NCBI RefSeq assembly: GCF_014189455.1
Contig: NZ_CP050296.1
Span: 5,576,001-5,640,000, forward strand
Source: Mesorhizobium huakuii
Lineage (GTDB): Bacteria > Pseudomonadota > Alphaproteobacteria > Rhizobiales > Rhizobiaceae
Reading direction: 5' to 3'
DNA length: 64,000 nt
The notes beneath the pieces are model-generated. The model was given only the letters and a program-made list of their open reading frames with translations, was not told the origin of the DNA and did not search any database. The position numbers and the translations under genes are program-made. Each line of letters starts with the position of its first letter. Position 1 is the first letter of the stretch. Below are positions 1-9,578 of this stretch, one piece after another.

Positions 1-66
1 AAGACCGCGCCGGCCGCGATCCTCGCCGATTTCGAACGCCAGGGCGCTGAAATCCACTTCGCTTGA
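1..66 (+). CDS. 3' end of a protein gene cut by the window edge
   Basis: An open frame runs from base 1 to a TGA at 64-66 and encodes the last 21 residues of a protein ending in GAEIHFA. Codon use (GCC, CTC, CGC) matches the neighbouring genes, so this is probably a real C-terminus. The piece is too short to identify. In some rhizobia a ribonuclease D gene precedes aspS, but nothing in these residues confirms it. Confidence 0.5.
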   Translation, partial: KTAPAAILADFERQGAEIHFA

Positions 67-204
67 ACACTTGGCGGCATGCCGGGCATCGGGATCGCCC
101 GCTTGCCTTGACAAAGCCGGTCTCTCATGCGCTTTTCGCGCAAATTTTGGGCCGGGCTTGATGCTTTGGCCTGTCACCCAGCATCCCGGACTTTACCAAT
201 GACA

Positions 205-1995
205 ATGCACCGTTACCGCAGCCATACCTGTGCCCAGTTGAGAAAGAGCGATGTCGGCTCTTCCGTTCGCCTGTCGGGCTGGGTGCACCGCGTGCGCGAC
301 CATGGCGGCCTGCTCTTCATCGATCTGCGCGACCATTACGGCCTGACCCAGATCGTCGCCGATCCCGATTCGCCTGCCTTCAAGGTCGCCGAGACCGTGC
401 GCGGCGAATGGGTCATCCGCGTCGACGGCGAGGTCAAGGCGCGCTTGCCCGAGACCACGAACGCCAACTTGCCGACCGGCGAGATCGAGATTTTCGCCCG
501 CGAGATCGAGGTGCTGTCGGCGGCCAAGGAACTGCCGCTGCCGGTATTCGGCGAGCCGGATTATCCCGAGGATATCAGGCTGAAGTACCGCTTCCTCGAC
601 CTGCGCCGCGACACGCTGCACAAAAACATTGTGGCGCGCACCAAGATCATCGCCGAGATGCGCAGGCGCATGACCGATGTCGGCTTCACCGAATTCTCGA
701 CGCCGATCCTGACGGCTTCGTCGCCGGAAGGCGCACGCGACTTCCTGGTCCCGTCGCGCATCCATCCCGGCACTTTCTACGCGCTGCCGCAGGCGCCGCA
801 GCAGTACAAGCAGCTGATCATGGTTTCGGGCTTCGACCGCTATTTCCAGATCGCGCCCTGCTTCCGCGACGAGGATCCGCGCGCCGACCGTCTGCCCGGC
901 GAATTCTACCAGCTCGACCTCGAAATGAGCTTCGTCGAGCAGGACGACGTGCTCAACACGATGGAGCCTGTCATCCGCGGGGTCTTCGAGGCCTTCGCCA
1001 ACGGCAAGCCGGTGACGCAGAAATTCCAGCGCATTCCGTATGATGTCGCCATGCGCAAATACGGCTCCGACAAGCCGGACCTGCGCAACCCGATCGAGAT
1101 GCAGGCCGTCTCCGACCATTTTCGCGATTCCGGCTTCAAGGTGTTCGCCAACATCCTGGCCAACGACCCGAAGGCCGAAGTGTGGGGCATTCCGGCCAAG
1201 ACCGGCGGCAGCCGTGCCTTCTGCGACCGCATGAATTCCTGGGCGCAAGGCGAGGGCCAGCCGGGGTTGGGCTACATCTTCTGGCGCAAGGAAGGCGAAA
1301 AACTCGAAGGCGCCGGCCCGCTCGCCAAGAACATCGGCGAGGAGCGCACCGAGGCGATCCGCCAGCAGCTCGGCCTTGCCGATGGCGACGCCGCCTTCTT
1401 CGTCGCCGGCGACCCGAAGAAATTCGTCTCCTTCGCAGGTGCGGCGCGCACCCGCGCCGGCGAGGAATTGAACCTCGTCGACCGCGAACGTTTCGAATTG
1501 TGCTGGATCGTCGACTTCCCGTTCTTCGAATGGAACGAGGAAGAGAAGAAGATCGACTTCGCCCACAACCCGTTCTCGATGCCGCAGGGCGGCATTGATG
1601 CGCTGAACGGCGAGGATCTGCTTGGCATCAAGGCGTTCCAGTACGACATGGTCTGCAACGGTTTCGAGATCGCCTCAGGCGGCATCCGCAACCACCTGCC
1701 CGAAACCATGGTCAAGGCGTTCGAGACGGTCGGGCTGGACCGCGCGACGGTGGAAGAGCGTTTCGGCGGCCTCTATCGCGCCTTCCAGTATGGCGCGCCG
1801 CCGCATGGGGGCATGGCGGCCGGCGTCGACCGCGTCGTCATGCTCTTGGTTGGCGCCAAGAACCTGCGCGAGATCACCATGTTCCCGATGAACCAGCAGG
1901 CCTATGACTTGCTGATGAACGCGCCGTCGGAAGCGAGCCCGCAGCAGCTTCGCGAACTGGCGCTGCGCGTTGCGCCGACTAAGAAGGACGGCTGA
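205..1995 (+). CDS. aspS: aspartate--tRNA(Asp/Asn) ligase
   Basis: Class IIb aminoacyl-tRNA synthetase that charges tRNA with aspartate in the cytoplasm. The N-terminal OB-fold anticodon-binding domain (about residues 1-105) contains [11 protein letters not shown]. The catalytic core has motif 2 (FRDEDPR, about 220-226) and motif 3 ([12 protein letters not shown], about 535-545), with the bacterial insertion domain between them. The start chosen is the ATG at 205, giving 596 aa, the usual bacterial length; the frame is open further upstream (from 127), but those codons are not conserved in type. The His in RDHGG is the residue seen in non-discriminating AspRS enzymes, which also charge tRNA(Asn) for later amidation by GatCAB; that specificity is inferred. 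A strong hairpin terminator follows at 2060. Confidence 0.97.
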   Translation: MHRYRSHTCAQLRKSDVGSSVRLSGWVHRVRDHGGLLFIDLRDHYGLTQIVADPDSPAFKVAETVRGEWVIRVDGEVKARLPETTNANLPTGEIEIFAREIEVLSAAKELPLPVFGEPDYPEDIRLKYRFLDLRRDTLHKNIVARTKIIAEMRRRMTDVGFTEFSTPILTASSPEGARDFLVPSRIHPGTFYALPQAPQQYKQLIMVSGFDRYFQIAPCFRDEDPRADRLPGEFYQLDLEMSFVEQDDVLNTMEPVIRGVFEAFANGKPVTQKFQRIPYDVAMRKYGSDKPDLRNPIEMQAVSDHFRDSGFKVFANILANDPKAEVWGIPAKTGGSRAFCDRMNSWAQGEGQPGLGYIFWRKEGEKLEGAGPLAKNIGEERTEAIRQQLGLADGDAAFFVAGDPKKFVSFAGAARTRAGEELNLVDRERFELCWIVDFPFFEWNEEEKKIDFAHNPFSMPQGGIDALNGEDLLGIKAFQYDMVCNGFEIASGGIRNHLPETMVKAFETVGLDRATVEERFGGLYRAFQYGAPPHGGMAAGVDRVVMLLVGAKNLREITMFPMNQQAYDLLMNAPSEASPQQLRELALRVAPTKKDG

Positions 1996-2059
1996 TCGCG
2001 TGTTTCGGCGGTACTTTAAAAAACCGGCAGAACCGGTTCTTTCGACTCGATAATCCCAC

Positions 2060-2091
2060 AAAAAAGCCCGGCATCGCTGCCGGGCTTTTTC
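2060..2091. terminator. bidirectional Rho-independent terminator between convergent genes
   Basis: A GC-rich stem AGCCCGGCA/TGCCGGGCT with a TCGC loop is flanked by an A-run on the left and a T-run on the right. It can therefore stop aspS transcription on the plus strand and the secreted-protein gene on the minus strand, which converge here. Confidence 0.9.
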
Positions 2092-2112
2092 TTGGTCTTG
2101 AGGCCGCTTCGA

Positions 2113-3303
2113 TCAGTCCTCGTTCGCCTTGACGCTGACGCCGAGCGTCTTCGGCAAGTCGAGCGGGTTGGACATGGCGCCCGCCATGATCAACGCGAAC
2201 GGTACCGCTGCCGGCGGCTCGGCCGAGATTTCGAGGCTCTTCGGATCGTCGAGATATTTGCTGACCGCCGCCGTCACCTGCGCCGTCAGCTCCGGATTGT
2301 TGAGCTGCGCCATGCCGAACGGCACGATCGCCTTGGCCTGGTTGGCGATGTCCTTGGCCGACATGCCTTGCTGCTTGCCGACATAGTCCAGCACCTTGCC
2401 GGTCAGCGAATCGTCGTCGAAGCGGATCGAGGCGCTGTTGAAGGAAAGCTGCTGCAGCAGGCCGAGCATGGCCATGCCTTGCGCCGAATTGTCCGCGCCT
2501 TCCGGCTGCGCGGCCATCTTCTTCTGCATTTCCTGCAGCGACTTGACGAAGTCCATTGTGTAGCCGCCGAGGTCGAAGGTCATGCCGAGCGTGCCGGCAT
2601 TCTCGACCGAGATGTCGTATTTCGACAGCTCCATCTTGCCGTCCGAAGGCTGCCAGTTGCCGGCTATCTCGAAATTGCCCGCGATGTTCTGGTAGCCGAG
2701 CGCGTCGATGACTTCCTTCGACTTGGGATCGTCGACCAGCGTCAGGTCGGCATTGAACTTTTCGGTGGTGCCGGTGAATTCCATCGCCTTGCCGTCCGCG
2801 GGCGGTGTGATCTTGATGGCAAGCCCGTCCATCGAGAATGCGGTCTTGTCGGCAACCTTGACCGTCATGTTCGAGAGTTCGGCGGACTTGTAGATCATCA
2901 GCGCACCGAGTGGGCCGGTAGCGCCGTCGGCCGGAACAGTCATGTCGTGGATGACGAAGGGGCTGAGATTGAGGGTGACGCCGTCCTTGCTGTGTTCGAA
3001 GGCCGACGTCGACACGGTGCCGATGTCAAAGCCGCCATTGGCGGCGGTCACACCCTCGAGCTTGACGTCGCCGATGGTGAGGGCTTCCTTTTCCGCCGCC
3101 GGCTTGATGGCAACGCCCTGCAGCACCATGCTGGTGTTGTCGCCGGTGACGCCGGTCCAGGAGATGTCGACGCCCTGGGCGGCCAGCGCCGCCTTAAGCC
3201 GGTCGGCGACCGCGGCGTCCTGGGCAAGGGCCGCATTCAGCGGCAGTGTGAACAAGAAGGTCGAAAGAGCGAATTTCCGGAGAGTTGAGCGTTTGATTGT
3301 CAT
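2113..3303 (-). CDS. secreted protein of unknown function
   Basis: 396 aa from the ATG at 3303, chosen because it is followed directly by a signal peptide: basic MTIKRSTLRKFA, a hydrophobic stretch, and an AxA cleavage site near AALAQD. The mature part is rich in beta-forming, Ser/Thr/Gly residues and alternates short hydrophobic segments, with no Cys and no enzyme motif I recognise. It resembles the large rhizobial family of periplasmic proteins annotated only as hypothetical. It is transcribed divergently from parC and convergently to aspS, so it is monocistronic. No function can be assigned from sequence. Confidence 0.85.
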   Translation of the reverse strand: MTIKRSTLRKFALSTFLFTLPLNAALAQDAAVADRLKAALAAQGVDISWTGVTGDNTSMVLQGVAIKPAAEKEALTIGDVKLEGVTAANGGFDIGTVSTSAFEHSKDGVTLNLSPFVIHDMTVPADGATGPLGALMIYKSAELSNMTVKVADKTAFSMDGLAIKITPPADGKAMEFTGTTEKFNADLTLVDDPKSKEVIDALGYQNIAGNFEIAGNWQPSDGKMELSKYDISVENAGTLGMTFDLGGYTMDFVKSLQEMQKKMAAQPEGADNSAQGMAMLGLLQQLSFNSASIRFDDDSLTGKVLDYVGKQQGMSAKDIANQAKAIVPFGMAQLNNPELTAQVTAAVSKYLDDPKSLEISAEPPAAVPFALIMAGAMSNPLDLPKTLGVSVKANED

Positions 3304-3655
3304 CGCAAGGTCCCTGAGAGTGTCCTGAAATTGTTTTTCAATTCTTCGCGCCATCACCATTCCGTGACGAACTGGACGGGAAAAAGGCGTGTCCCGGCAC
3401 AATGGTCAAAAATCGCGGCGAAAGGCAAACCCGATCCGAATGCTATTGCAGAATGCAGTGAATTTGGCATGAAGGTCGGGCCGTAGAGCGTTACCGTGCT
3501 TCGCAATAGATGTGGCATGTAACAGACTGATGTTGGCCGGCAAGCTCGACCTTGCTGTTTCCTGTTGCAGAACAGCGCACAAGTCGTCCGGTCCGGCGTG
3601 CGCCTCTTGCCGCGAATCACCCGCTCGGCTAGTCCCAGCCCATGGGAAAAGGCTT
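3304..3655. other. intergenic region between divergent genes
   Basis: About 350 bases between the divergent secreted-protein gene and parC. It must hold both promoters, but I see no clear -35/-10 pair, hairpin or repeat. The last 14 bases contain the likely original parC start ATG (3642), now out of frame with the gene. Confidence 0.5.
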
Positions 3656-5893
3656 TTGCCGCCTCAAGATGGCGGTGGCGATCACATTGAACCGGTCGAT
3701 CTGAAGAAGGCGCTGGAAGAGCGCTATCTCGCATATGCGCTGTCGACCATCATGCACCGGGCGCTGCCCGACGTTCGCGACGGGCTGAAGCCGGTCCACC
3801 GCCGCATCATGCACGCCATGCGCCTGCTGCGCCTCAACCCTGATCAGGGTTTCGCCAAATGCGCCCGCATCGTCGGCGAGGTGATGGGCAAGTTCCATCC
3901 GCATGGCGACCAGTCGATCTATGACGCGCTGGTACGGTTGGCGCAGGATTTTTCGATGCGCTATCCCCTGGTCGACGGGCAGGGCAATTTCGGCAACATC
4001 GACGGCGATAACGCCGCCGCCATGCGCTACACAGAAGCGCGCATGACCGACGTGGCGACCGAACTGCTCGCCGGCATCACCGAGGACGCCGTCGACTACC
4101 GGCCGACCTACAATGAAGAGGACGAGGAGCCGGTCGTGCTCCCCGGCGCCTTCCCAAACCTGCTGGCCAACGGCTCGTCCGGCATCGCGGTCGGCATGGC
4201 GACGTCGATCCCGCCGCACAATGCGGCTGAACTCTGCGACGCCGCATTGCACCTGATCGAACACCGGGATGCGCCGGTGGCCAAGCTGATGGATTTCGTC
4301 CAGGGCCCGGATTTCCCGACCGGCGGCATCATCGTAGACAGCCGTGCCTCCATCCTCGAAGCCTATGAGACCGGGCGCGGTGGTTTCCGCGTGCGCTCGA
4401 AGTGGAGCCAGGAAGACCAGGGCAGGGGCACCTGGAGCATCGTCGTCACCGAAATCCCCTATGGCGTGCAGAAGGCGCGGCTGATCGAGAAGATCGCCGA
4501 GCTGTTGATGGCGCGTAAGCTGCCGCTGCTCGAGGACATCAGGGACGAAAGCGCCGAGGACATCCGCGTCGTGCTGGTGCCGAAAAGCCGTTCCGTCGAT
4601 CCGGGCATCCTGATGGAATCGCTGTTCAAGCTCACCGAGCTTGAAAGCCGCTTTCCACTCAACATGAACGTGCTGTCGCGCGGCAAGGTGCCCAACGTGC
4701 TGTCGCTGAAGGGCGTGCTGCAGGAATGGCTCGACCACCGCCGCGACGTTCTGATCCGCCGCTCGAAACATCGCCTGGGCGAGATCGAAAGACGGCTGGA
4801 GATCCTTGCCGGCTATCTGATCGCCTATCTCAACATCGACGAGGTGATCAAGATCATCCGCGAGGAGGATGAGCCCAAGCAGGTGATGATGGCCCGCTGG
4901 TCGCTCACCGACACCCAGGCCGAAGCCATTCTCAACATGCGCCTGCGCGCTTTGCGCAAGCTGGAAGAATTCGAGATCCGCAAGGAATTCGACGGCCTCA
5001 CCACCGAGAAGAAGCAGATCGAGGCGCTGCTGGCGTCGGATGCCAAGCAATGGTCGACGATCAAGTGGGAAGTCACCAGCATCCGCGACAAATTCGGACC
5101 GGAGACCGAGCTCGGCAAGCGCCGCACCCAGTTCGCCGATGCGCCCGAACACGATTTGACCGACATCGCCCACGCCATGATTGAGCGCGAGCCGGTCACC
5201 GTGGTGGTTTCGGAAAAAGGCTGGCTGCGGGCGATGAAGGGCCATCTGGCCGATCTCTCGACGCTGACCTTCAAGGAAGGCGACAGCCTGAAACTCGCCT
5301 TCCATGCCCAGACCACCGACAAGGTGCTGGTCTTCACCACCGGCGGCAAGTTCTACACCATCGGCGCCGACCGGCTGCCCGGCGGGCGCGGCCATGGCGA
5401 GCCGATCCGCATCATCGTCGACATGGACAACGACCAGGACATCGTCACCGCTTTCGTCCACGATCCGAAGCGCAAGCTGCTGCTGGCCTCATATGACGCC
5501 AACGGCTTCATCGTGCCGGAGGAGGAAGTGGTCGCCAACACCCGCAAGGGCAAGCAGGTGATGAACGTCAAGGCGCCGGACGAGGCCAAGCGCTGCGTAC
5601 CGGTCACCGGCGATCACCTCGCCATCGTCGGCGAGAACCGCAAGATGCTGGTGTTCGCGCTCTCCGAAATTCCGGAGATGGGCCGTGGCAAGGGCGTGCG
5701 GCTGCAGAAATACAAGGATGGCGGCCTGCTCGATCTCAAGCCGTTCACCTTGGAAACCGGCCTGTCCTGGCAGGATTCGGCCGACCGCACCTTTACGAGA
5801 TCGCGCGAGGAACTCGCCGAATGGATCGGCGCCCGGGCCTCGGCAGGGCGTATGGTGCCAAAGGGCTTCCCCAGGACGGGCAAGTTTGGTTAG
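3656..5893 (+). CDS. parC: DNA topoisomerase IV subunit A (start disrupted by a 1-base shift)
   Basis: Catalytic breakage-reunion subunit of topoisomerase IV, which decatenates chromosomes with ParE. The first part carries the winged-helix/tower region with the nucleophilic Tyr in [10 protein letters not shown] (about residue 125) and the quinolone-region stretch [13 protein letters not shown]. The C-terminal third forms the beta-pinwheel DNA-wrapping domain with GRGHGEP-type repeats. From the in-frame TTG at 3656 the protein is about 745 aa, normal for alphaproteobacteria. The frame is also open upstream to an ATG at 3512, but those 48 residues look non-coding. The most plausible native start, ATG 3642 (giving M-G-K then LLPP), is one base out of frame because the A-run at 3647-3650 seems one base short. 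The protein downstream is intact. Confidence 0.95.
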   Translation: MPPQDGGGDHIEPVDLKKALEERYLAYALSTIMHRALPDVRDGLKPVHRRIMHAMRLLRLNPDQGFAKCARIVGEVMGKFHPHGDQSIYDALVRLAQDFSMRYPLVDGQGNFGNIDGDNAAAMRYTEARMTDVATELLAGITEDAVDYRPTYNEEDEEPVVLPGAFPNLLANGSSGIAVGMATSIPPHNAAELCDAALHLIEHRDAPVAKLMDFVQGPDFPTGGIIVDSRASILEAYETGRGGFRVRSKWSQEDQGRGTWSIVVTEIPYGVQKARLIEKIAELLMARKLPLLEDIRDESAEDIRVVLVPKSRSVDPGILMESLFKLTELESRFPLNMNVLSRGKVPNVLSLKGVLQEWLDHRRDVLIRRSKHRLGEIERRLEILAGYLIAYLNIDEVIKIIREEDEPKQVMMARWSLTDTQAEAILNMRLRALRKLEEFEIRKEFDGLTTEKKQIEALLASDAKQWSTIKWEVTSIRDKFGPETELGKRRTQFADAPEHDLTDIAHAMIEREPVTVVVSEKGWLRAMKGHLADLSTLTFKEGDSLKLAFHAQTTDKVLVFTTGGKFYTIGADRLPGGRGHGEPIRIIVDMDNDQDIVTAFVHDPKRKLLLASYDANGFIVPEEEVVANTRKGKQVMNVKAPDEAKRCVPVTGDHLAIVGENRKMLVFALSEIPEMGRGKGVRLQKYKDGGLLDLKPFTLETGLSWQDSADRTFTRSREELAEWIGARASAGRMVPKGFPRTGKFG

Positions 5894-5900
5894 CTGGTGC

Positions 5901-6048
5901 CTCTTTCTTCTCCCCTTGTGGGAGAAGGTGGCCGAGCGAAGCTCGGTCGGATGAGGGGTGTTCCAGGGAACGCCAACGCCTCACTCCGCTGGAACACCCC
6001 TCAACCGTCTCGGCGCCATCGCGCCGATCCACCTTCTCCCACAAGGGG
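5901..6048. repeat. palindromic mosaic intergenic element, left part (interrupted by the IS)
   Basis: A rhizobial-type intergenic mosaic element. Its left arm (5901-5931) is the reverse complement, with one mismatch in 31 bases, of a right arm made from 6028-6048 joined to 7206-7216. Inside are a second inverted pair, GGGGTGTTCCA (5954) against TGGAACACCCC (5990), and a short GCGAAGCTCG stem. The element starts 8 bases after the parC stop and may serve as its 3' structure. The IS element lies within the right arm. Confidence 0.85.
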
Positions 6049-7196
6049 CCTGTTGCGTAATTCGCTGGTTGTGATTCTCTGAGAGGGAGTTCGGAGGAAT
6101 CGCGATGGCGGTGAAGCAGACTGGACAGTTGAGCTTGGCGGAGGCCTTTCTGGGCCACAAGCTGACGGGGGGTTCTTCGCCACTCGACCGTCTGTCGGGT
6201 CTGGTGAAGTGGTACCGGTTCGAGAAGCTGCTTAATGCGCTGCGCGATGGTGGACCGGGTCGAGCTGCCTGGCCGCCGCTGGTGTTGTTCAAGGCACTGT
6301 TGCTGCAATCGCTCTACGGACTGTCGGATCGCGAGTTAGAGGAAGCGCTGGGCGATCGGCTGTCGTTCCGGCGCTTTGCTGGGCTGGGGCTGGACGATAC
6401 AATCCCCGACCACACGGTGCTGTCGCGTTTTCGCAATCTGCTTGTCAGCGAAGGGCTGATGGAGAAGCTGTTTGGCGAACTGGACCGGCAGTTGGAGAAG
6501 GCCGGCGTGATCCTGAAGCGCGGTACGATGCTGGATGCCACGCTGATTGATGCGGTCTCGACGCCGCCGACACCCGAGCGGCCGTCGCAGGATACGGACG
6601 CCCGCGTCACAGCACGCAAGGGCAAGAGCGGCCTTACCTTCGGCTACAAGGCTCATGTCGGGGTGGATGAAGGCTCTGGCCTGATCCGCACGGTGATCAC
6701 GACACCGGCCAACGTCAACGACACGGTCGTGGCTGATCACTTGATCTGCGGTGATGAGAAGACGGTATGGGCAGACGCAGCCTATGACACCCATGCCCGC
6801 CGTGCTCGGCTCAGGGCGGCCGGCAAGAAGGTGCGCATTGCACGGCGCCCCAACAAGCATCATGCGCTGCCGCCGCGGCTCAAGCACTACAATCGCCTGA
6901 TCGCCAGACGGCGAGCAGCGGTGGAGACCACCTTCGCCACGCTCAAGAACCGCATGAAGCTGACCACGATCCGCTACATCGGGTTGGCCAAGGCTGCTGG
7001 TCAGGTGACAATGGCGGCCATCGCTTTCAACATGCGCCGATGGGCCGCCATCACGGGATAGGTGCGTCCACAATCCGGCCAGCCAAGGCCGAACCGCCAC
7101 CTCAAACATCGAAACCAGACCTCAACCCCTAAGAACCAGCAATAGCCCGCTGATCCTGTTCCCCCGCCGTTCCTCCCAGTAACTGCGCAACAGGCC
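6047..7196 (+). mobile_element. IS5-family insertion sequence, complete
   Basis: About 1.15 kb bounded by imperfect terminal inverted repeats: GGCCTGTTGCG at 6047-6057 and its exact reverse complement at 7186-7196, with weaker identity continuing for several bases. It encodes one intact DDE transposase. The 11-mer CCCACAAGGGG occurs at both junctions (6038-6048 and 7195-7205), which fits a target duplication of 7 to 11 bases depending on where the IS end is placed. That is longer than the 4 bases usual for the IS5 group. Removing the IS and one copy restores a near-perfect arm of the surrounding palindromic element. Confidence 0.92.
6105..7061 (+). CDS. IS5-family DDE transposase
   Basis: 318 aa, catalyses cut-and-paste transposition of the surrounding IS. 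The N-terminal IS5-type helical domain contains LSDRELEEALGDRLSFRRFAGL and PDHTVLSRFR. The catalytic triad is visible as D in GTMLDATLIDA, D in VWADAAYDTHAR and E in AVETTFATLKNRMK, with the conserved FGYKAHV before the second D. A good Shine-Dalgarno (GGAGG) sits 9 bases before the ATG. The frame is uninterrupted and of full length, so the element could still be active. Codon use is slightly less GC-biased than the flanking genes, as expected of a mobile gene. Confidence 0.95.
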   Translation: MAVKQTGQLSLAEAFLGHKLTGGSSPLDRLSGLVKWYRFEKLLNALRDGGPGRAAWPPLVLFKALLLQSLYGLSDRELEEALGDRLSFRRFAGLGLDDTIPDHTVLSRFRNLLVSEGLMEKLFGELDRQLEKAGVILKRGTMLDATLIDAVSTPPTPERPSQDTDARVTARKGKSGLTFGYKAHVGVDEGSGLIRTVITTPANVNDTVVADHLICGDEKTVWADAAYDTHARRARLRAAGKKVRIARRPNKHHALPPRLKHYNRLIARRRAAVETTFATLKNRMKLTTIRYIGLAKAAGQVTMAAIAFNMRRWAAITG

Positions 7197-7205
7197 CACA
7201 AGGGG

Positions 7206-7216
7206 AGAAGGAAGAG
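7206..7216. repeat. distal end of the palindromic intergenic element
   Basis: AGAAGGAAGAG completes the right arm of the element that begins at 5901. It was separated from the rest by the IS insertion. The next 57 bases lead into the AI-2E family gene. Confidence 0.75.
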
Positions 7217-7273
7217 ATGCTGCCCAACTCATTTGGACTATCGTCACGATTGCTGCACTATATCAGTGCATAC

Positions 7274-8518
7274 ATGGGACGGGTGTTTGAGAGAGACGGG
7301 CGTTTGAAGGAATCCAGGATCCAGAAACCGGAACGGCAGCAGCGCCTGTTCGGCCTGTCGACGCCACTGAGTTCGGCCGTCATTCCGCCGCTGTCGGCGG
7401 CGCGCTGGCTGCTGGTGCTGATCGTCGCCGCCGGTGTCTATTTCTTCCACGGCTTCCTGTTCCCGGTGCTGGCCGCACTCGTCATCGCTTTCGCCAGCTG
7501 GCCGCTTTACCAGCGGCTGCTGTCCGGCGTCGGCGGCAACCGCACCATCGCCGCCACTCTGGCCATCCTGTTCATCCTCGCCTTCCTGGTGATACCGATC
7601 GCGCTTGCCGGCACCTACGCCATCAACGAGGTGCGCGAGTGGGTCGGCTGGGCGATCGAGACCAATCGGCACGGGGCTGTGACGCCGCACTGGATCGCGA
7701 CCATGCCTGTCGTAGGCGACTGGCTGAACGAACAATGGACGACCAATTTTGGTCATCCCGGCGGCATTGGTGAACTGATCCAGCTGGTCAGCGGCGCCAA
7801 TATCGGTAGCATATATCGCGGCGCGCTCGCCGCCGGCGGCAGTGCGTTTGGGCTGCTCCTGACGCTGCTGTTCATGATGATCGCCCTGTTCTTCGCCTAT
7901 CGTGACGGCGAGCATTTCGCCGGCCAGGTCGACCGCCTCGGCGAGCGTATCCTGCCGACGCGGTGGGAGCGGATTTCGCGCGTCGTGCCGGCGACGATTT
8001 CCTCGACGGTGACCGGCATGACGGTCATCGCCATCGGCGAGGGGCTGGTGCTGGGCATTGCCTACTGGCTGGCCGGCGTGCCGTCGCCGGTGACGCTCGG
8101 TGCCCTGACCGGCGTCATGGCGCTCATCCCCGGCGGAGCACCTTTGTCCTTCACTCTTGTCTCGATCTACCTCGCGGCCAGCGGCTCGCCCATGGCCGGT
8201 CTGGTGCTGTTCCTGTGGGGCGCGGTCGAGCTGTTCATCGTCGACAAGACGCTGCGCCCGAAACTCGTCGGCGGACCGATAAAACTGCCCTTCCTACCGA
8301 CCTTTTTCGGCCTGATCGGCGGCGTCAAGACGATGGGGTTCCTCGGCCTGTTCATCGGCCCGGTGCTGATGGCTCTGCTGGTCGCCATCTGGCGCGAGTG
8401 GCTACGCGAGGTGGAACTGGTCGACGAGATCGCCGCCGACTCGGCGGCCGAAATCGAGGCTCGTCCGCAGATCGAGATCCTGCCGGAATCTGGCGTGGCG
8501 AAGAAGGCCAGCGCCTGA
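7274..8518 (+). CDS. AI-2E family transporter (YdiK/PerM type permease)
   Basis: Integral inner-membrane protein of about 414 aa with the layout of the AI-2E exporter family (PF01594). There are two N-terminal helices (RWLLVLIVAAGVYFFHGFLFPV), a soluble segment, then a bundle of about five to six helices including LIPGGAPLSFTLVSIYLA and FLGLFIGPVLMALLVAI. Family members export small molecules or ions; the substrate here is unknown. Start uncertain: the frame is open from an ATG at 7217, 20 bases after the IS end, but ATG 7274 follows a TTGGAC...CTATAT promoter-like pair and is preferred. If the original promoter lay in the interrupted repeat, the IS may have changed expression. The gene converges on the EamA gene. 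Confidence 0.85.
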   Translation: MGRVFERDGRLKESRIQKPERQQRLFGLSTPLSSAVIPPLSAARWLLVLIVAAGVYFFHGFLFPVLAALVIAFASWPLYQRLLSGVGGNRTIAATLAILFILAFLVIPIALAGTYAINEVREWVGWAIETNRHGAVTPHWIATMPVVGDWLNEQWTTNFGHPGGIGELIQLVSGANIGSIYRGALAAGGSAFGLLLTLLFMMIALFFAYRDGEHFAGQVDRLGERILPTRWERISRVVPATISSTVTGMTVIAIGEGLVLGIAYWLAGVPSPVTLGALTGVMALIPGGAPLSFTLVSIYLAASGSPMAGLVLFLWGAVELFIVDKTLRPKLVGGPIKLPFLPTFFGLIGGVKTMGFLGLFIGPVLMALLVAIWREWLREVELVDEIAADSAAEIEARPQIEILPESGVAKKASA

Positions 8519-8553
8519 TCCCGGAACGCAACTTGCGCAGATATCGATACGCC

Positions 8554-9450
8554 TTAGACGGGATGATGCACCGCGAGATCGGGTCGGCGCTTGCGGCCAT
8601 CATGCAACTGCCAGAGCGAATGGGCGACCAGCGTGACGATCAGGATCCCGCCGCCGATCAGGCTGTTGCGGGTTGGTGCCTCGGCAAAGATCATCCACAC
8701 CCAGACCGGCGCCAGCACGGTTTCGAGCAGGTAGAACATCGCCACTTCCGGCCCTGGAATGTATTTCGGCCCGGCGGCCAGGCAGAAGAACGAGATCGGC
8801 ATGATGACGGCGCCGTTGAAGATGATCCACCACGGTGCGTTCACATGAAAGCCTTCGCCTGACACCATGAAGGCGGCGAGCGCCATCGGCAGAAGGACGC
8901 CGACGAGCGAGGTGAAGCCCATATCCTTGCCGCTGGCGCGCGAGATGGTGATGGCCACGGCGACGAAGAAGGCCGAGCACAGCGCCATGAAATCGCCGAA
9001 CAGCTTGCCGGTGCCGACCGACCCGCCGACGATGACCAGCACGCCGATGATCATGATCGACATGGCGATGATCGTCACCAACTGCGGCCTCTCCTTCAGG
9101 AATAGCCAGGACAGCAGGCCCGCGAACACGGTGTTGAAGGCCAGGATGAACACCAGATCGGCGGTCGAGGTGTGATAGACGGCGGTGACGAAGGTGATCC
9201 CGGTCAGCCCATAGCAGATCGCCACGATCAGGCCGGACCAGCCGGGGATGAGTGGCGGGGCGTTGCGGCTCAGCGCCCGCCAGATCGACCAGATGACCAT
9301 TGCGGCGACGAATGTGGTGCTGGTGCGCAGCAGCATGATGGTCCACGCGCCACCGTCGGCGAGGCGGATTAAAGGTATGTCGACTGTCAGCGTCAGTCCG
9401 CCGATGGCGGTTATCAAAAGACCCTTCTGATGATCATGGTGAGAGGACAT
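8554..9450 (-). CDS. EamA/DMT family permease
   Basis: 298 aa with about ten hydrophobic helices arranged as two EamA repeats (PF00892), for example LLITAIGGLTLTVDIPLIRL in the first and FMALCSAFFVAVAITISRA in the second, each with the short helix-loop pattern of drug/metabolite transporters. It probably exports a small metabolite; the substrate cannot be read from sequence. The start at 9450 (MSSHHDHQKG) was chosen because the hydrophobic core follows within 10 residues; the frame extends upstream to 9537 without family similarity. Not in an operon: it faces the AI-2E gene tail to tail and lies downstream of bpt with a 128-base gap. Confidence 0.85.
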   Translation of the reverse strand: MSSHHDHQKGLLITAIGGLTLTVDIPLIRLADGGAWTIMLLRTSTTFVAAMVIWSIWRALSRNAPPLIPGWSGLIVAICYGLTGITFVTAVYHTSTADLVFILAFNTVFAGLLSWLFLKERPQLVTIIAMSIMIIGVLVIVGGSVGTGKLFGDFMALCSAFFVAVAITISRASGKDMGFTSLVGVLLPMALAAFMVSGEGFHVNAPWWIIFNGAVIMPISFFCLAAGPKYIPGPEVAMFYLLETVLAPVWVWMIFAEAPTRNSLIGGGILIVTLVAHSLWQLHDGRKRRPDLAVHHPV

Positions 9451-9578
9451 GCAGGAACTTTCGCAATGAAATGCAGGCCGACGGCTGACCGGTGCAATGG
9501 CGCACACTCTCCAGCCTACCGGCTGAAAGACCAGCATCTCCTGCCTTGAAACTGTTTAAGCGCGGATCGTGGAAAAAC

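Noticed and set aside
193..1566. Long open frame (457 codons) on the minus strand opposite aspS
   Set aside because: Antisense of a strongly conserved gene; the translated residues are runs of Arg, Ala, Leu and Asp typical of GC-rich shadow frames, with no start signal or motif.
2092..3288. 398-codon plus-strand frame opposite the secreted-protein gene
   Set aside because: The opposite strand has a signal peptide and proper codon use; this frame is Arg/His rich without family features and begins inside the terminator.
3890..3935. Gln in [10 protein letters not shown] of ParC as a quinolone resistance mutation
   Set aside because: The position corresponds to Ser80 of E. coli ParC, but alphaproteobacterial ParC varies here naturally, so no acquired resistance can be claimed from this sequence alone.
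3629..5461. 610-codon minus-strand frame opposite parC
   Set aside because: Mirror frame produced by third-position G/C in parC; low-complexity translation and no ribosome site.
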